A stretch of DNA of 64,000 bases from NCBI RefSeq assembly GCF_014451325.2, contig NZ_JACSCH020000027.1, positions 1 to 64,000 of the forward strand, in the 5' to 3' direction. The notes under the pieces are model-generated. The model saw only the letters and a list, made by a program, of their open reading frames with translations, did not search any database and had not been told where the DNA came from. This stretch comes from Streptomyces sp. CB02980. GTDB taxonomy: Bacteria; Actinomycetota; Actinomycetes; Streptomycetales; Streptomycetaceae. This document shows, one piece after another, positions 1 to 8,552 of the stretch (positions within the stretch are counted from its first letter, which is position 1; each line of letters begins with the position of its first letter). A program made the position numbers and the translations under genes.

Positions 1-56
1 GGCGGGGTCACCGCGTACGGCCCGGGCAGCGGTCGGGGCGGGAGGGCGCGTGCGGG

Positions 57-492
57 CCGGTGGGTGGGGGCTTGGTTTGTTGCGGGGGCCGGTGGGCGTT
101 GTTCCGTCGGTTCGGGGTGCGCGGTTGTTGGATGGGGCGGTCAGGCTCGGCTCAGCGACGGAAGCTCGTTCGGAGTGGAGCTTCAGGCCCCGCTGGTCAC
201 TCCCGGTGGGTAGCAGGCGTGGACAACTGCGCACTACTCCGAGTAACAGGCCCCGGAATAAGCCCCATTGGGGGTGAATCACCCTTATCGGGCGATGAAA
301 CTGCAAGAAACTCACGCCGACAGCCCCCACCGCCCACCAAGACAGACCGGCGGGGCCTGAAGCCCCGCCCGGGGACGCCGGTCCGCCGCTAAGCCGAAGC
401 CGGGCCGCCCCATTCAACAACCGCGCACCCCGAACCGGCCGACGGAAGCCCACCGGCCCGCACAACGAACCAAGCCCCCACCCACTCACCGG
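57..492. repeat. Long imperfect inverted repeat, two arms of about 85 bp
   Basis: The arm at 57-140 and the reverse complement of 405-492 match over about 85 bp with roughly 85% identity, including the shared blocks GGGGGCTTGGTT, GGGCCGGTGGGC and GGTTCGGGGTGCGCGGTTGT. The arms enclose 264 bp that contain the small palindromes described for this region. No transposase gene and no flanking target duplication are visible. It could be a pair of copies of a dispersed Streptomyces repeat in opposite orientation, or the ends of a non-autonomous mobile element. Confidence 0.75.
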
Positions 493-600
493 CACAGCCA
501 CACCCACCGCGACCGATGCCCGGCCTCGCACCCGACCACCAGCCGGCGGACGCACACCGACCCCAGCCACACCCCAGGCATCCGCGCAGGCCCCGGCCCT

Positions 601-738
601 CGGCCGCCCTCCGAGTGTGAAAAGGCGGCCTCCGCCGCCGGGTCAAGGGTGGCCGAAGGCCATCGGCGAAGCCGACGCGACGCAGGAGCGCCCTTGACCC
701 GGTGGCGGAGGACGCCACACTCGGAAAGAGGGCGGCCG
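601..738. repeat. 138-bp palindromic element (cruciform-like)
   Basis: Outer arms 601-619 and 715-738 pair (CGGCCGCCCT...CCGAGTGTG on both strands, with a 5-base insertion on the right). Inner arms 629-649 and 691-711 pair over 21 bp with one mismatch. The loop carries two further small hairpins (GGCCGAAGGCC at 651-661 and TCGGCGAAGCCGA at 663-675). It lies about 190 bp before the kinase gene. It may be a MITE-like repeat or a structured RNA/terminator. Confidence 0.75.
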
Positions 739-931
739 CACCCGCACCCCACCCGAAACCCCCGCCCCCAGGACCCAGCCCCCGCGAAGGCGCCACCCTT
801 CGTTCAACTACAGTCCAGAAACAAGCACTTGGCTTCGATTCAGATCGCAAACCCCCTCCGCTACTGTGTGGCCCATGCAGGGGGAACTGGAAAACAACTC
901 TAATTTGGGCAGTCTGGACGGCAGCGGGGCC

Positions 932-2881
932 ATGCCGCTGGAACCGGGTGATCCCCGGCAGATCGGCGCTTTCAGGCTGCTCGGTGTCCTCGGGTCCGGT
1001 GGGATGGGGCGGGTCTATCTCGGCGCCGTGCCCGGGAAGTTCGCCGCGGTGAAGCGGGTTCTTCCCGTGCTCGCCGAAGACGCCGACTTCCTCAGCCACT
1101 TCGGCCACGAGCTCGACAACCTCGCCCGGCTCCCCGCCGGCGCCAACACCAAGCTGCTCGCCAGCGACCGCACGGCCAAGCCACCGTGGTTCGCCACCGA
1201 GTACATCCCGGGCATCACCCTCAACGAGGCCATCCGGCTGCACGGCGGCCCCCTCCTCGGCCCCGCCCTCTGGCGACTCCTCCACCACGCCGCCACCGGG
1301 CTCGGGGTCGTCCACGGCGCCGACATGGTGCACCGCGACCTCAAGCCCTCCAACGTCATGCTCACCTCCTCCGGCCTCTCCCTCATCGACTTCGGCGTCG
1401 CCCGCGCCGCCGACCAGAGCCGGCTCACCAAGACCGGCATGGTCATCGGCACCCCCGCCTACATGGCCCCCGAGCAGGCCGTCGCCGACCGCCGGCTCAC
1501 CGGCGCCGCCGATGTCTTCGCCCTCGGCAGCCTCCTCCTCTACGCGGCGAACGGCCGCCCTCCCTTCGGCGACGGCTCCGGCCCCGACCTGCTCTACCGC
1601 GTCGTCCACGCCGAGCCCGAGTTCGGCCGGCTCACCGAGACCGAGCCCGAGCTCGCCGATCTCATCCGCACCTGCCTCGCCAAGGACCCGGCCGACCGCC
1701 CCACGGCCGCCGAGCTCGTCAAGCGCACCTCCGAGCGCGCCGCGGGCGCCCTCTGGCCCTCCTCCGTCGGTGAGCGCATAGCCGAGCGGGCCGCCTTCGC
1801 CGCCGAGCCGCCCACCGCCGAGCATCTGGCGGAGCTCGCCAAGGCCGAGCCCGCCGAGGACGTCGCCACCGCCTCCCTCACCCCGCAGGCCGGCTCGAAG
1901 GAGCCCGCCACCGCCTCTCCCGATCCGCTCGCCGTCACCGGTTCCGCCGCCCGCGGGCCGCGCGAGAAGCGGAACCGGTTCGTCATGTTCGCCGTGCCCG
2001 TCGTCGTGGCGACCGGCACCACCCTGACCGTGGCCCTCGGCCCGTACCAGATCGGTCAGCTCGGCGCGGGCTCCGGGCCCTCTTCGCCGCCGTCCGCCGT
2101 GGCCTCGCAGCCGGCGAACGTACAGCTCCCGTCGACCCCGCCCGGCTCGCCTTCCGCCAAGACCCCGCCCGGATCCAAGCCGCCGTCGTCCAAGCCGCCG
2201 GTCACTTCCCCCGGCGCGCCCCCGCCCGCCGACGGCGGTGGCGCCGTCGGTGGCGGTGGCGCAGTCGTGGGCGGCACCGGCACCCAGCCCGGGGGCGGTG
2301 GCGGGAACGGCTCCGGCAGCGGCTCCGGCGGCGCGGCCGAACCCTCCGATCCTTCCGGCGGCGGCTCCAACCCCACGACCCCCGGCGGCGGCGGCACCAC
2401 GACCCGCCCTCCGGCCACGCAGCCGCCGCGGACCACGAAGCCCGCGCCGCCGCCGGCCACCGGCGGCTCGGCACCCTCGGGGACGTACTCCATCGAGAGC
2501 GTCTCCAACGGCGAGTGCCTGGCCGAGTCCAACCCCGGCTACGCCATCCTGGTCAACACCGTGCCGTGCGGTACCCCGCCCAACAGCGGCACGATCTCCT
2601 ACACCTGGATCTACTCGCCCGGCGCGAACGGCACCTTCCGGCTGATCAACAAGGCGTCCGGCCACTGCCTCCAGCCGGGCGGGACACCGGGCTTCACCGC
2701 CAAGGCGTGCAACGGCTCCAGCACCCAGTCGTGGAAGATCAACACCAAGACGTCCGCCGGCATGACCGTCAAGAACATGAACAGCGGCCAGTGCATGGTC
2801 GCCGGGCCGCCGTTCATGATGTCGTACACCTGCGACCCGAGCAGCGCCACCCAGCTCTGGAGGAACGTCTCCCCCGTCTGA
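932..2881 (+). CDS. Membrane Ser/Thr protein kinase with C-terminal ricin-type lectin domain
   Basis: A 649-residue Hanks-type kinase. The N-terminal catalytic domain has the glycine-rich loop GSGGMGRVY (residues 21-29), the lysine in AAVKR (41), the HRD motif at 134-136 and DFG at 153-155. One membrane helix follows at about 348-372, then a long Pro/Gly/Ser-rich linker, then at about 518-648 a beta-trefoil lectin-like domain with repeated NGxCL and QxW-type signatures. The kinase would face the cytoplasm and the lectin the cell wall, so a glycan-sensing receptor is a fair inference. I chose the ATG at 932 because family members start close to DPRxIGxYRLL; a leaderless start at 875 is possible, since TACTGT lies just before it. 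It stands alone, convergent with the DUF35/DoxX pair. Confidence 0.93.
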   Translation: MPLEPGDPRQIGAFRLLGVLGSGGMGRVYLGAVPGKFAAVKRVLPVLAEDADFLSHFGHELDNLARLPAGANTKLLASDRTAKPPWFATEYIPGITLNEAIRLHGGPLLGPALWRLLHHAATGLGVVHGADMVHRDLKPSNVMLTSSGLSLIDFGVARAADQSRLTKTGMVIGTPAYMAPEQAVADRRLTGAADVFALGSLLLYAANGRPPFGDGSGPDLLYRVVHAEPEFGRLTETEPELADLIRTCLAKDPADRPTAAELVKRTSERAAGALWPSSVGERIAERAAFAAEPPTAEHLAELAKAEPAEDVATASLTPQAGSKEPATASPDPLAVTGSAARGPREKRNRFVMFAVPVVVATGTTLTVALGPYQIGQLGAGSGPSSPPSAVASQPANVQLPSTPPGSPSAKTPPGSKPPSSKPPVTSPGAPPPADGGGAVGGGGAVVGGTGTQPGGGGGNGSGSGSGGAAEPSDPSGGGSNPTTPGGGGTTTRPPATQPPRTTKPAPPPATGGSAPSGTYSIESVSNGECLAESNPGYAILVNTVPCGTPPNSGTISYTWIYSPGANGTFRLINKASGHCLQPGGTPGFTAKACNGSSTQSWKINTKTSAGMTVKNMNSGQCMVAGPPFMMSYTCDPSSATQLWRNVSPV

Positions 2882-2925
2882 CCGGACACGGCCTGCCGCC
2901 CGGTGCCCACGGCTCGGTGTCCACC

Positions 2926-2953
2926 GCCGAGCTCCTCGCGCCGAGCTCCTCGC
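2926..2953. repeat. Tandem repeat, 2 x 14 bp, in a convergent gap
   Basis: GCCGAGCTCCTCGC occurs twice head to tail without mismatch, between the stop of the kinase gene and the stop of the DUF35 gene. No hairpin with a T tract is seen in this gap. Confidence 0.8.
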
Positions 2954-2955
2954 CC

Positions 2956-3372
2956 CTACGTCAAGCGACCGACGGCGGCGGCTCCCGTGAAGACCGGGAC
3001 CGTCACATCCCCCTCCCGCCGGAAGGCGACCTCCAGTTCCATCCCGATCCGGAGGTCGCCCTCCGCCACCTCCACGACCTCCGTCATCATGCGCGGACCC
3101 TCGGCGAGGTCGACGACCGCCGCCACGTACGGGACCCGCTCGCCGAAGGGCGGGAGGTCGTTCCGGTGGACGACCGACCAGGTGTAGAGGGTCGCGCGGC
3201 CGCTCGCGCGTTCCCAGGTCACGTCCTCGCTCCAGCAGTGCGGGCAGAACTCGCGCGGGTAGTGGTGGACGCGGCCGCAGGCCGTGCAGCGGCGCAGGAG
3301 GAGGTGTCCCTCGGCAGCGGCGTCCCAGTACGGGCGGGTGAAGGTGTCGATGTCGGGGTCGGCAGCCGTCAT
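2956..3372 (-). CDS. Zn-ribbon/OB-fold DUF35 protein
   Basis: A 138-residue protein of the DUF35 type: a rubredoxin-like zinc ribbon with cysteines at 29, 32, 43 and 46 (CTAC and CPHC), followed by an OB-fold half. In known cases these proteins partner thiolase-like or SCP-x-type lipid-transfer enzymes acting on acyl-CoA esters; no thiolase lies next to it here. The ATG at 3372 shares one base with the TGA of the DoxX gene, so translation is coupled. Transcription probably starts upstream of DoxX, where a CTGAC-N5-GTCAG operator lies. Role in acyl-CoA or ring catabolism is inferred from family and operator. Confidence 0.88.
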   Translation of the reverse strand: MTAADPDIDTFTRPYWDAAAEGHLLLRRCTACGRVHHYPREFCPHCWSEDVTWERASGRATLYTWSVVHRNDLPPFGERVPYVAAVVDLAEGPRMMTEVVEVAEGDLRIGMELEVAFRREGDVTVPVFTGAAAVGRLT

Positions 3373-3821
3373 CAGAAGAGTCCGATCGCGTGGTCGAGGG
3401 ACCAGGTCTGCCAGGACATGGCGAGGAGGGCGACGAGCGAGATGAGCGCCATCATCGCGTTCTGCCCCTGCTCGGCCCAGTCGTGGATCATGAGGACGAG
3501 GTAGAGAAGGTTCAGGAGGAGGCCGCCGATCAGGGCGACCGGGGTCAGGAAGCCGACCACCAGGCCGAGCCCGAGGGCCAGTTCGGCGTAGACGACGACG
3601 TACGCCATGAGCTTGGGGCGCGGGGCGACGATCGTCTCGAAGCCCTTCTTGACCGGCGGCCACTTGTGCTTGCCGGCCACGTCGGCGGCCCAGGCCATGC
3701 CGGTGCCGCGCTCGAACCAGCCCTTCTTGTCCTTGTGGCGCCAGCTCTCCAGCCACCACAGGCCGAGGCCGATGCGGAGGACGGCGAGCCATTCGGCGCC
3801 GGTGAGCCAGACGGTCTGCAT
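3372..3821 (-). CDS. DoxX-family membrane protein
   Basis: A 149-residue integral membrane protein with four hydrophobic segments (near residues 8-24, 75-93, 95-115 and 122-138), matching the DoxX/DoxD-like fold. The function of most members is unknown; some take part in redox or thiosulfate metabolism. The start is the ATG at 3821, preceded by AGGGGGAG; a longer frame to 3851 would run into the operator at 3853-3867. It is the first gene of a two-gene unit with the DUF35 gene. Confidence 0.85.
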   Translation of the reverse strand: MQTVWLTGAEWLAVLRIGLGLWWLESWRHKDKKGWFERGTGMAWAADVAGKHKWPPVKKGFETIVAPRPKLMAYVVVYAELALGLGLVVGFLTPVALIGGLLLNLLYLVLMIHDWAEQGQNAMMALISLVALLAMSWQTWSLDHAIGLF

Positions 3822-3852
3822 GCGCGCTCCCCCTCGTGGGACACCACTCAAT

Positions 3853-3867
3853 CTGACGGTACGTCAG
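3853..3867. promoter_or_regulatory. CTGAC-N5-GTCAG operator, site 1
   Basis: CTGACGGTACGTCAG is a perfect two-arm palindrome 32 bp upstream of the DoxX start and about 150 bp upstream of the flavin monooxygenase gene. It is one of eight copies in the window, all before acyl-CoA or redox operons. The size and symmetry fit a TetR-family repressor site; the regulator is not identified. Confidence 0.7.
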
Positions 3868-4014
3868 TTCAGCGCAGCCCCGCCTCCCGCGCAAGAGGGG
3901 GTGCCGGGCGACCGGAGCGAGCGGTCGAACCGGGCGGTCGGCGTGACCGATTCGCAACCGAAATCCCTCTTGACCGAGACCCACAGCGTGTACACGTCAT
4001 TACGCTCAGCACTC

Positions 4015-5166
4015 ATGTCCACCACCCCCCTTGCACTCTCTCCACAGGCTGACCACCCCGTGTACGTCATCGGCGCGGGCCCCGGCGGGCTCGCGGTCGC
4101 CGCCGCCCTGCGCGCGCGGGGCGTCCGGGCCGTCGTCCTGGAGAAGTCCGACGCCGTCGGCGCCTCCTGGCGTGCCCACTACGACCGGCTGCGGCTGCAC
4201 ACCACCCGGCGGCTCTCCGCCCTTCCCGGGCTCAAGATGCCCCGCTCCTTCGGACGCTGGGTCGCCCGCGCGGACGTGGTGCGCTACCTGGAGAGGTACA
4301 CCGAGAAGCACGAGCTGGAGATCGTGACGGGCGTCGAGGTCTTCCGTGTCGAGCGGGCCGGGGCCGACTGGGTCCTGCACGCGACCGGCGGGCGCCGGCT
4401 CACCGGGCGGGCGGTCGTCGTGGCCACCGGCTACAACCACACCCCGCGCCTGCCCGACTGGCCCGGCCGCGACGCGTACAAGGGGCGCCTCGACCACGCC
4501 CGGACCTATCGCAACCCGGAGCCGTACGCCGGGAAGGACGTCCTCGTCGTCGGCATCGGCAACACCGGCGCCGAGATCGCCGCCGACCTCGCCGACGGCG
4601 GCGCCGCCCGGGTGCGGCTCGCGGTGCGGACCGTCCCGCACATCGTGAAGCGCACCACCGCCGGCTGGCCGGCGCAGCGCTCCGGCATCCTCGTCCGCCG
4701 CCTGCCGACGGCCCTCGTCGACCGGCTGGGCACCCTCGCGGCCCGGGTCGGGACGCCGGACCTCTCGGCGTACGGGCTGCCCCGGCCCGACAAGGGCCTC
4801 GCGACGCGCCAGCGCGAGGGCGCGATCCCGGTGCAGGACGTGGGCCTGATCGACGCGGTGCGGGCGGGGAAGGTCGAGGTCGTCGCGGCCGTGGAGGCCT
4901 TCGAGGACGGCGAGGTGGTCCTCGCGGACGGCACCCGGATCGCCCCGGACGCGGTGATCGCGGCGACCGGCTACCGGCGCGCCCTGGAGCCGCTCGTCGG
5001 GCATCTGGACGTGCTCGACGAGCGCGGGCACCCGGTGGTGCACGGGGCGCGCTGCCCGCGCGAGGCGCCCGGCCTGTACTTCACGGGGTTCACGAACCCG
5101 ATCAGCGGGATGTTCCGGGAGCTGGCGATCGACGCGGAGAAGATCGCGCGGCGGATCGCTCGGTAG
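4015..5166 (+). CDS. FAD-dependent monooxygenase (CzcO/flavin-containing monooxygenase type)
   Basis: A 383-residue flavoprotein. The FAD-binding motif GAGPGGLA lies near residue 19, a second dinucleotide motif GIGNTGAEIA near 178-190 for NADPH, and ATGYNHTP/ATGYRR motifs mark the characteristic turns of this family. Members oxidise organic substrates such as ketones, amines or thioethers using NADPH and O2; the substrate here is unknown. The ATG at 4015 is supported by the conserved N-terminus; TTGACC at 3970 could be part of a promoter. It is divergent from DoxX/DUF35 and shares operator site 1 with it. Confidence 0.87.
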   Translation: MSTTPLALSPQADHPVYVIGAGPGGLAVAAALRARGVRAVVLEKSDAVGASWRAHYDRLRLHTTRRLSALPGLKMPRSFGRWVARADVVRYLERYTEKHELEIVTGVEVFRVERAGADWVLHATGGRRLTGRAVVVATGYNHTPRLPDWPGRDAYKGRLDHARTYRNPEPYAGKDVLVVGIGNTGAEIAADLADGGAARVRLAVRTVPHIVKRTTAGWPAQRSGILVRRLPTALVDRLGTLAARVGTPDLSAYGLPRPDKGLATRQREGAIPVQDVGLIDAVRAGKVEVVAAVEAFEDGEVVLADGTRIAPDAVIAATGYRRALEPLVGHLDVLDERGHPVVHGARCPREAPGLYFTGFTNPISGMFRELAIDAEKIARRIAR

Positions 5167-5276
5167 TCCGGGCCGGGCCCCTCCAGGCGCCACCCCGAGA
5201 GCCGTCGCCCCACGCGACCGACGCCCCCGAGAGCCACGCGACCGATGCCCCCGGCGGCCGTCGCCTCACGCGACCG

Positions 5277-5330
5277 CCGCCTCACACCGGCCGCCTCACA
5301 CCGGACGCCGCACACCGGCCGCCTCACACC
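5277..5330. repeat. Tandem repeat, about 4 x 14 bp
   Basis: CCGCCTCACACCGG is repeated about four times (the third copy has two changes) directly before the two operator sites of the acyl-CoA synthetase operon. Confidence 0.8.
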
Positions 5331-5335
5331 TATTC

Positions 5336-5350
5336 CTGACTGGCCGTCAG
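5336..5350. promoter_or_regulatory. CTGAC-N5-GTCAG operator, site 2
   Basis: CTGACTGGCCGTCAG. First of a pair upstream of the acyl-CoA synthetase gene; its centre is 24 bp from that of site 3, so two dimers could bind near the same face of the helix. Confidence 0.7.
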
Positions 5351-5359
5351 TTCTGTAAT

Positions 5360-5374
5360 CTGACTGAGCGTCAG
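5360..5374. promoter_or_regulatory. CTGAC-N5-GTCAG operator, site 3
   Basis: CTGACTGAGCGTCAG, ending 34 bp before the chosen start at 5409. The sequence TATACG directly after it may belong to the promoter. Confidence 0.7.
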
Positions 5375-5408
5375 GTGTATACGGATGGGTGAAGGGCGGG
5401 CGGAACAC

Positions 5409-7631
5409 ATGCTTGGATCGACTCACGGCACCTTCACCACCGATCTCCGCGCCCGCGTGGACGCCTGCGGGGAGTCGCCCCGCACCACCGTGCACGGCGT
5501 CACCGCCGCCCCCGGCGACCAGGACGTCAGCGGGCGTCCGCTGCACGCGGCCGTGCCCGACCTCGACCGTTTCTTCCGGCCCGAGTCCGTCGCCGTCGTC
5601 GGCGCATCCGACACCGAGGGCCGGCCCAACACCGGGATCACCCGGCAACTGCTCGCCTGGGCCGAGCGGGTCGGGGCCCGGCTCGTGCCCGTGCACCCGA
5701 CCCGCACCAGCGTGTTCGGGATCGCCTGCGTACCCTCCGTCGGCGCACTCACCGAGCCCGTCGACCTCGCCGTCCTCCTCGTCGCCGACCCGCTCCCCGT
5801 CATCGAGCAACTCGCCGAGACCAAGGTGAAGTTCGCGGTCGCCTTCGCCTCCGGCTTCGCCGAGACCGGCGCGGCCGGGGCCGCCGCGCAGGAACGTCTC
5901 GCCGCCGCCGTACGCCGCTCCGGACTCCGCCTCCTCGGCCCCAACACCAACCTCAACGCCTTCGAGCGCTTCCGTGAGGACCTCGAAGGCCCCGCCGTCG
6001 CCCTCATCACCCAGTCCGGCCACCAGGGGCGGCCCGTCTTCACCCTCCAGGAGCTCGGCGTCCGCCTCTCCCACTGGGCGCCCACCGGCAACGAGGCCGA
6101 CCTGGAGACCTCCGACTTCATCTCGTACTTCGCCGGACGGCCCGAGGTCGGCGCCATCGCCTGTTACGTCGAGGGCCTCAAGGACGGCCGTTCCTTCCTC
6201 CTCGCCGCCGACCGGGCCGCCCGCCATGGCGTCCCGGTCGTCGCCGTGAAGGTCGGCCGCACCGAGACCGGGGCCCGTACGGCCGCCTCCCACACCGGCA
6301 AGCTCACCGGCGCCGACCAGGTCGTCGACGCGGCCATGCGCCAGTTCGGGGTGATCCGGGTCGACGGCCTCGACCAGCTCCAGGACACCGCGACCCTGCT
6401 CGCCCGCGCCCGCCGCCCGCAGGCCGACGGCGTCGTCGTCTACTCCATATCCGGCGGTACGGGTGCCCACTTCGCCGACCTGGCCACCGAGGCGGGGCTC
6501 CAGCTGCCCACCCTCCCGCAGGCCAAGCAGGACGAACTGCACGAGTGGATCCCGGAGTACCTCTCCGTCTCCAACCCCGTCGACAACGGCGGGCACCCGG
6601 TGGGCGACTGGCGCGGCCGGAAGATCATCGACGCGATCCTCGCCGACCCGTCGGTGGGCGTGCTGATCTGTCCGATCACCGGGCCGTTCCCTCCCATGAG
6701 CGACAAGCTCGCCCAGGACCTCGTCGACGCCGCCGAGGCGACGGACAAGCTGGTGTGCGTGGTGTGGGGGTCGCCGGTCGGTACGGAGGACGCGTACCGC
6801 ACGACTCTGCTCGGCTCCTCGCGCGTCGCCACCTTCCGTACGTTCGGCAACTGCATCGGGGCCGTGAAGGCCCATCTCGACCACCACCGCTTCACCACCG
6901 CCTACCGCTCCCCCTTCGACGAGGCACCCCGCACCCCCTCCCCCTCCTTCCGCAAGGCCCAGGCCCTCATGCGGCCCGGCCGGCGGCTCAGCGAGCACGC
7001 GGCGAAGCAGCTCCTGCGGGCGTACGGGATACGGGTGCCGCGCGAGCAGCTCGTCACCAGCGCGGCGGCGGCCGTCCGGGCGGCCGGGCTCGTCGGCTAC
7101 CCGGTCGTGATGAAGGCCTCGGGCGCGCAGCTCGCCCACAAGACCGAACTGGGCCTGGTGAAGGTCGGACTGACCTCCGCGAGCCAGGTCAGGGACGCGT
7201 ACCGCGAACTCACCGACATCGCCCGCTTCGAGTCGATCGACCTCGACGGGATCCTCGTCTGCCAGATGGTCGGGCGCGGTGTGGAGATGGTGGTGGGCGT
7301 GACCCGCGACGACCTGTTCGGCCCGACGGTGACGGTCGGGCTCGGCGGGGTCCTGGTGGAGGTCCTCAACGACACGGCCGTACGGGTCCCGCCGTTCGGG
7401 GAGTCCGAGGCGCGCTCGATGCTCGGCGAACTGCGCGGCCGGGCCCTTCTCGACGGGGTACGGGGTGCGCCGCCGGCCGACGTGGACGCGCTCGTCGAGG
7501 TGGTGCTGCGGGTGCAGCGGATGGCTCTGGAACTCGACGGCGACCTCGCCGAGCTCGACATCAACCCGCTGATGGTGCTGCCGCGGGGGCAGGGTGCGGT
7601 GGCCCTGGACGCACTCGCGGTCTGTCGTTAG
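5409..7631 (+). CDS. ADP-forming (NDP-forming) acyl-CoA synthetase-like protein
   Basis: A 740-residue single-chain enzyme of the acetyl-CoA synthetase (ADP-forming) superfamily: CoA-binding domain (about residues 45-140, AVVGASDTEGRPN), succinyl-CoA-ligase-like domains (about 150-470, with SGGTGAHFADLA), and a C-terminal ATP-grasp domain (about 510-740, VVMKASG and ELDINPLMVLP). Such enzymes form acyl-CoA from an acid with ATP or GTP through a phosphohistidine; here the acid is probably not acetate. The ATG at 5409 has GGGCGG upstream; an ATG at 5385 lacks a ribosome site. The enoyl-CoA hydratase gene follows after 22 bp, so both form an operon under operator sites 2 and 3. Confidence 0.9.
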   Translation: MLGSTHGTFTTDLRARVDACGESPRTTVHGVTAAPGDQDVSGRPLHAAVPDLDRFFRPESVAVVGASDTEGRPNTGITRQLLAWAERVGARLVPVHPTRTSVFGIACVPSVGALTEPVDLAVLLVADPLPVIEQLAETKVKFAVAFASGFAETGAAGAAAQERLAAAVRRSGLRLLGPNTNLNAFERFREDLEGPAVALITQSGHQGRPVFTLQELGVRLSHWAPTGNEADLETSDFISYFAGRPEVGAIACYVEGLKDGRSFLLAADRAARHGVPVVAVKVGRTETGARTAASHTGKLTGADQVVDAAMRQFGVIRVDGLDQLQDTATLLARARRPQADGVVVYSISGGTGAHFADLATEAGLQLPTLPQAKQDELHEWIPEYLSVSNPVDNGGHPVGDWRGRKIIDAILADPSVGVLICPITGPFPPMSDKLAQDLVDAAEATDKLVCVVWGSPVGTEDAYRTTLLGSSRVATFRTFGNCIGAVKAHLDHHRFTTAYRSPFDEAPRTPSPSFRKAQALMRPGRRLSEHAAKQLLRAYGIRVPREQLVTSAAAAVRAAGLVGYPVVMKASGAQLAHKTELGLVKVGLTSASQVRDAYRELTDIARFESIDLDGILVCQMVGRGVEMVVGVTRDDLFGPTVTVGLGGVLVEVLNDTAVRVPPFGESEARSMLGELRGRALLDGVRGAPPADVDALVEVVLRVQRMALELDGDLAELDINPLMVLPRGQGAVALDALAVCR

Positions 7632-7653
7632 CCAACACCTTCTGGGAGCTCTT

Positions 7654-8478
7654 GTGACCGACGTGCCGGATGCCCTCCACGCCGATGCCCTCCACGCCGA
7701 TGTCCTCCACACCGTCGAGAACGGCGTCTTGTGGATCACCCTCAACCGCCCCGAGGCGATGAACGCGGTCACCTGGGACCAGCGGGAACGCATCATGGCC
7801 CTGCTCGACGGGGCTTCCGCCGACCCGGACGTCCGGGCGGTGGTGGTGACGGCGACGGGCCGCGGCTTCTGCGCGGGGGCGGACCTGCGGGGCGCGCCGG
7901 CGGTCTCGGAGACCGTCCCCGGGGACGTGGCGCGCACGATCCGGCGCGGGGCGCAGCGGTTCATCGGGGCCGTCATGGACTGCGAGAAGCCGGTGATCGC
8001 GGCGGTGAACGGGACGGCGGCGGGGATCGGGGCGCATCTGGCGTTCGCGTGCGACCTGGTCCTGGCGGCGGACTCCGCGCGCTTCATCGAGGTGTTCGTA
8101 CGGCGGGGGCTCGTCCCGGACGGCGGCGGGGCGTATCTGCTGCCGCGGCTGATCGGGCCGCAGCGGGCGAAGGAGCTGATGTTCTTCGGGGACGCGGTGT
8201 CGGCGACGGAGGCGTACGGCATGGGCCTGGTGAACCGGGTCGTCCCGGCGGAGGAGCTGCCGAAGGCGGCCCGGGAATGGGCGGAACGTCTGGCCCAGGG
8301 CCCGACGCGGGCGCTCGCGCTGACGAAGCAGCTGGTGAACGCGTCCCTGGACGTGGACCGTGCGGCGGCCTTCGCGGCGGAGGCGGCGGCGCAGGAGATC
8401 AACATGACGACGCGGGACGCGAAGGAGGGCGTGGCGAGCTTCGTGGAGCGGCGGGAGGCGCGGTACGAGGGGAGATAG
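7654..8478 (+). CDS. Enoyl-CoA hydratase/isomerase family protein
   Basis: A 274-residue crotonase. Visible motifs are the substrate-CoA region FCAGADLRG (oxyanion hole) and NGTAAGIGAHLAFACD (second oxyanion glycine), followed by the C-terminal helices. It should hydrate or isomerise an enoyl-CoA in a beta-oxidation-type route. The GTG at 7654 follows GGGAG at a good distance and lies 22 bp after the synthetase stop. The first codons contain a short repeat (HADALHADVLH). Exact substrate cannot be told from the sequence. Confidence 0.9.
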   Translation: MTDVPDALHADALHADVLHTVENGVLWITLNRPEAMNAVTWDQRERIMALLDGASADPDVRAVVVTATGRGFCAGADLRGAPAVSETVPGDVARTIRRGAQRFIGAVMDCEKPVIAAVNGTAAGIGAHLAFACDLVLAADSARFIEVFVRRGLVPDGGGAYLLPRLIGPQRAKELMFFGDAVSATEAYGMGLVNRVVPAEELPKAAREWAERLAQGPTRALALTKQLVNASLDVDRAAAFAAEAAAQEINMTTRDAKEGVASFVERREARYEGR

Positions 8479-8552
8479 TCGCGCGACCGTGGCGGACCTG
8501 GGCCGTATCGTGTGTCGCGCATATGACACACCGCCGCTCCGGGGGGAACGGA

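Larger units (their letters stand above)
1..931. other. Gene-poor region upstream of the kinase gene
   Basis: I see no convincing gene here. A frame is open from base 1 to a stop at 211-213 without a start, so it could be the tail of an upstream gene, but most of it lies inside an inverted-repeat arm. Small structures visible: an inverted repeat GAAGCTC (161-167) / GAGCTTC (178-184); a 13-bp palindrome GGGTGA-A-TCACCC (272-284); and a perfect 8-bp hairpin (349-356 with 362-369) that looks like a terminator but lacks a T tract. The two larger elements at 57-492 and 601-738 are listed separately. The many short operator-like palindromes suggest a regulatory or small-RNA region, but I cannot assign one. 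Confidence 0.6.

Noticed and set aside
1..213. Open frame without start at the left edge, possibly the end of an upstream gene
   Set aside because: Most of it is made of an inverted-repeat arm and it shows no recognisable domain, so I do not list it as a gene.
241..300. GGGGGTGAATC resembling part of a c-di-AMP (ydaO) riboswitch
   Set aside because: The other conserved blocks of that riboswitch are missing upstream; only the short palindrome is supported.
389..2665. A 758-codon minus-strand frame opposite the kinase gene
   Set aside because: It is Gly/Arg/Ala-rich with no domain, and lies fully opposite a clear kinase; it is a GC-rich antisense shadow.
4971..8531. An 1186-codon minus-strand frame opposite the acyl-CoA synthetase and hydratase genes
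   Set aside because: Low-complexity composition, no motif, and the plus strand holds two well-supported enzymes.
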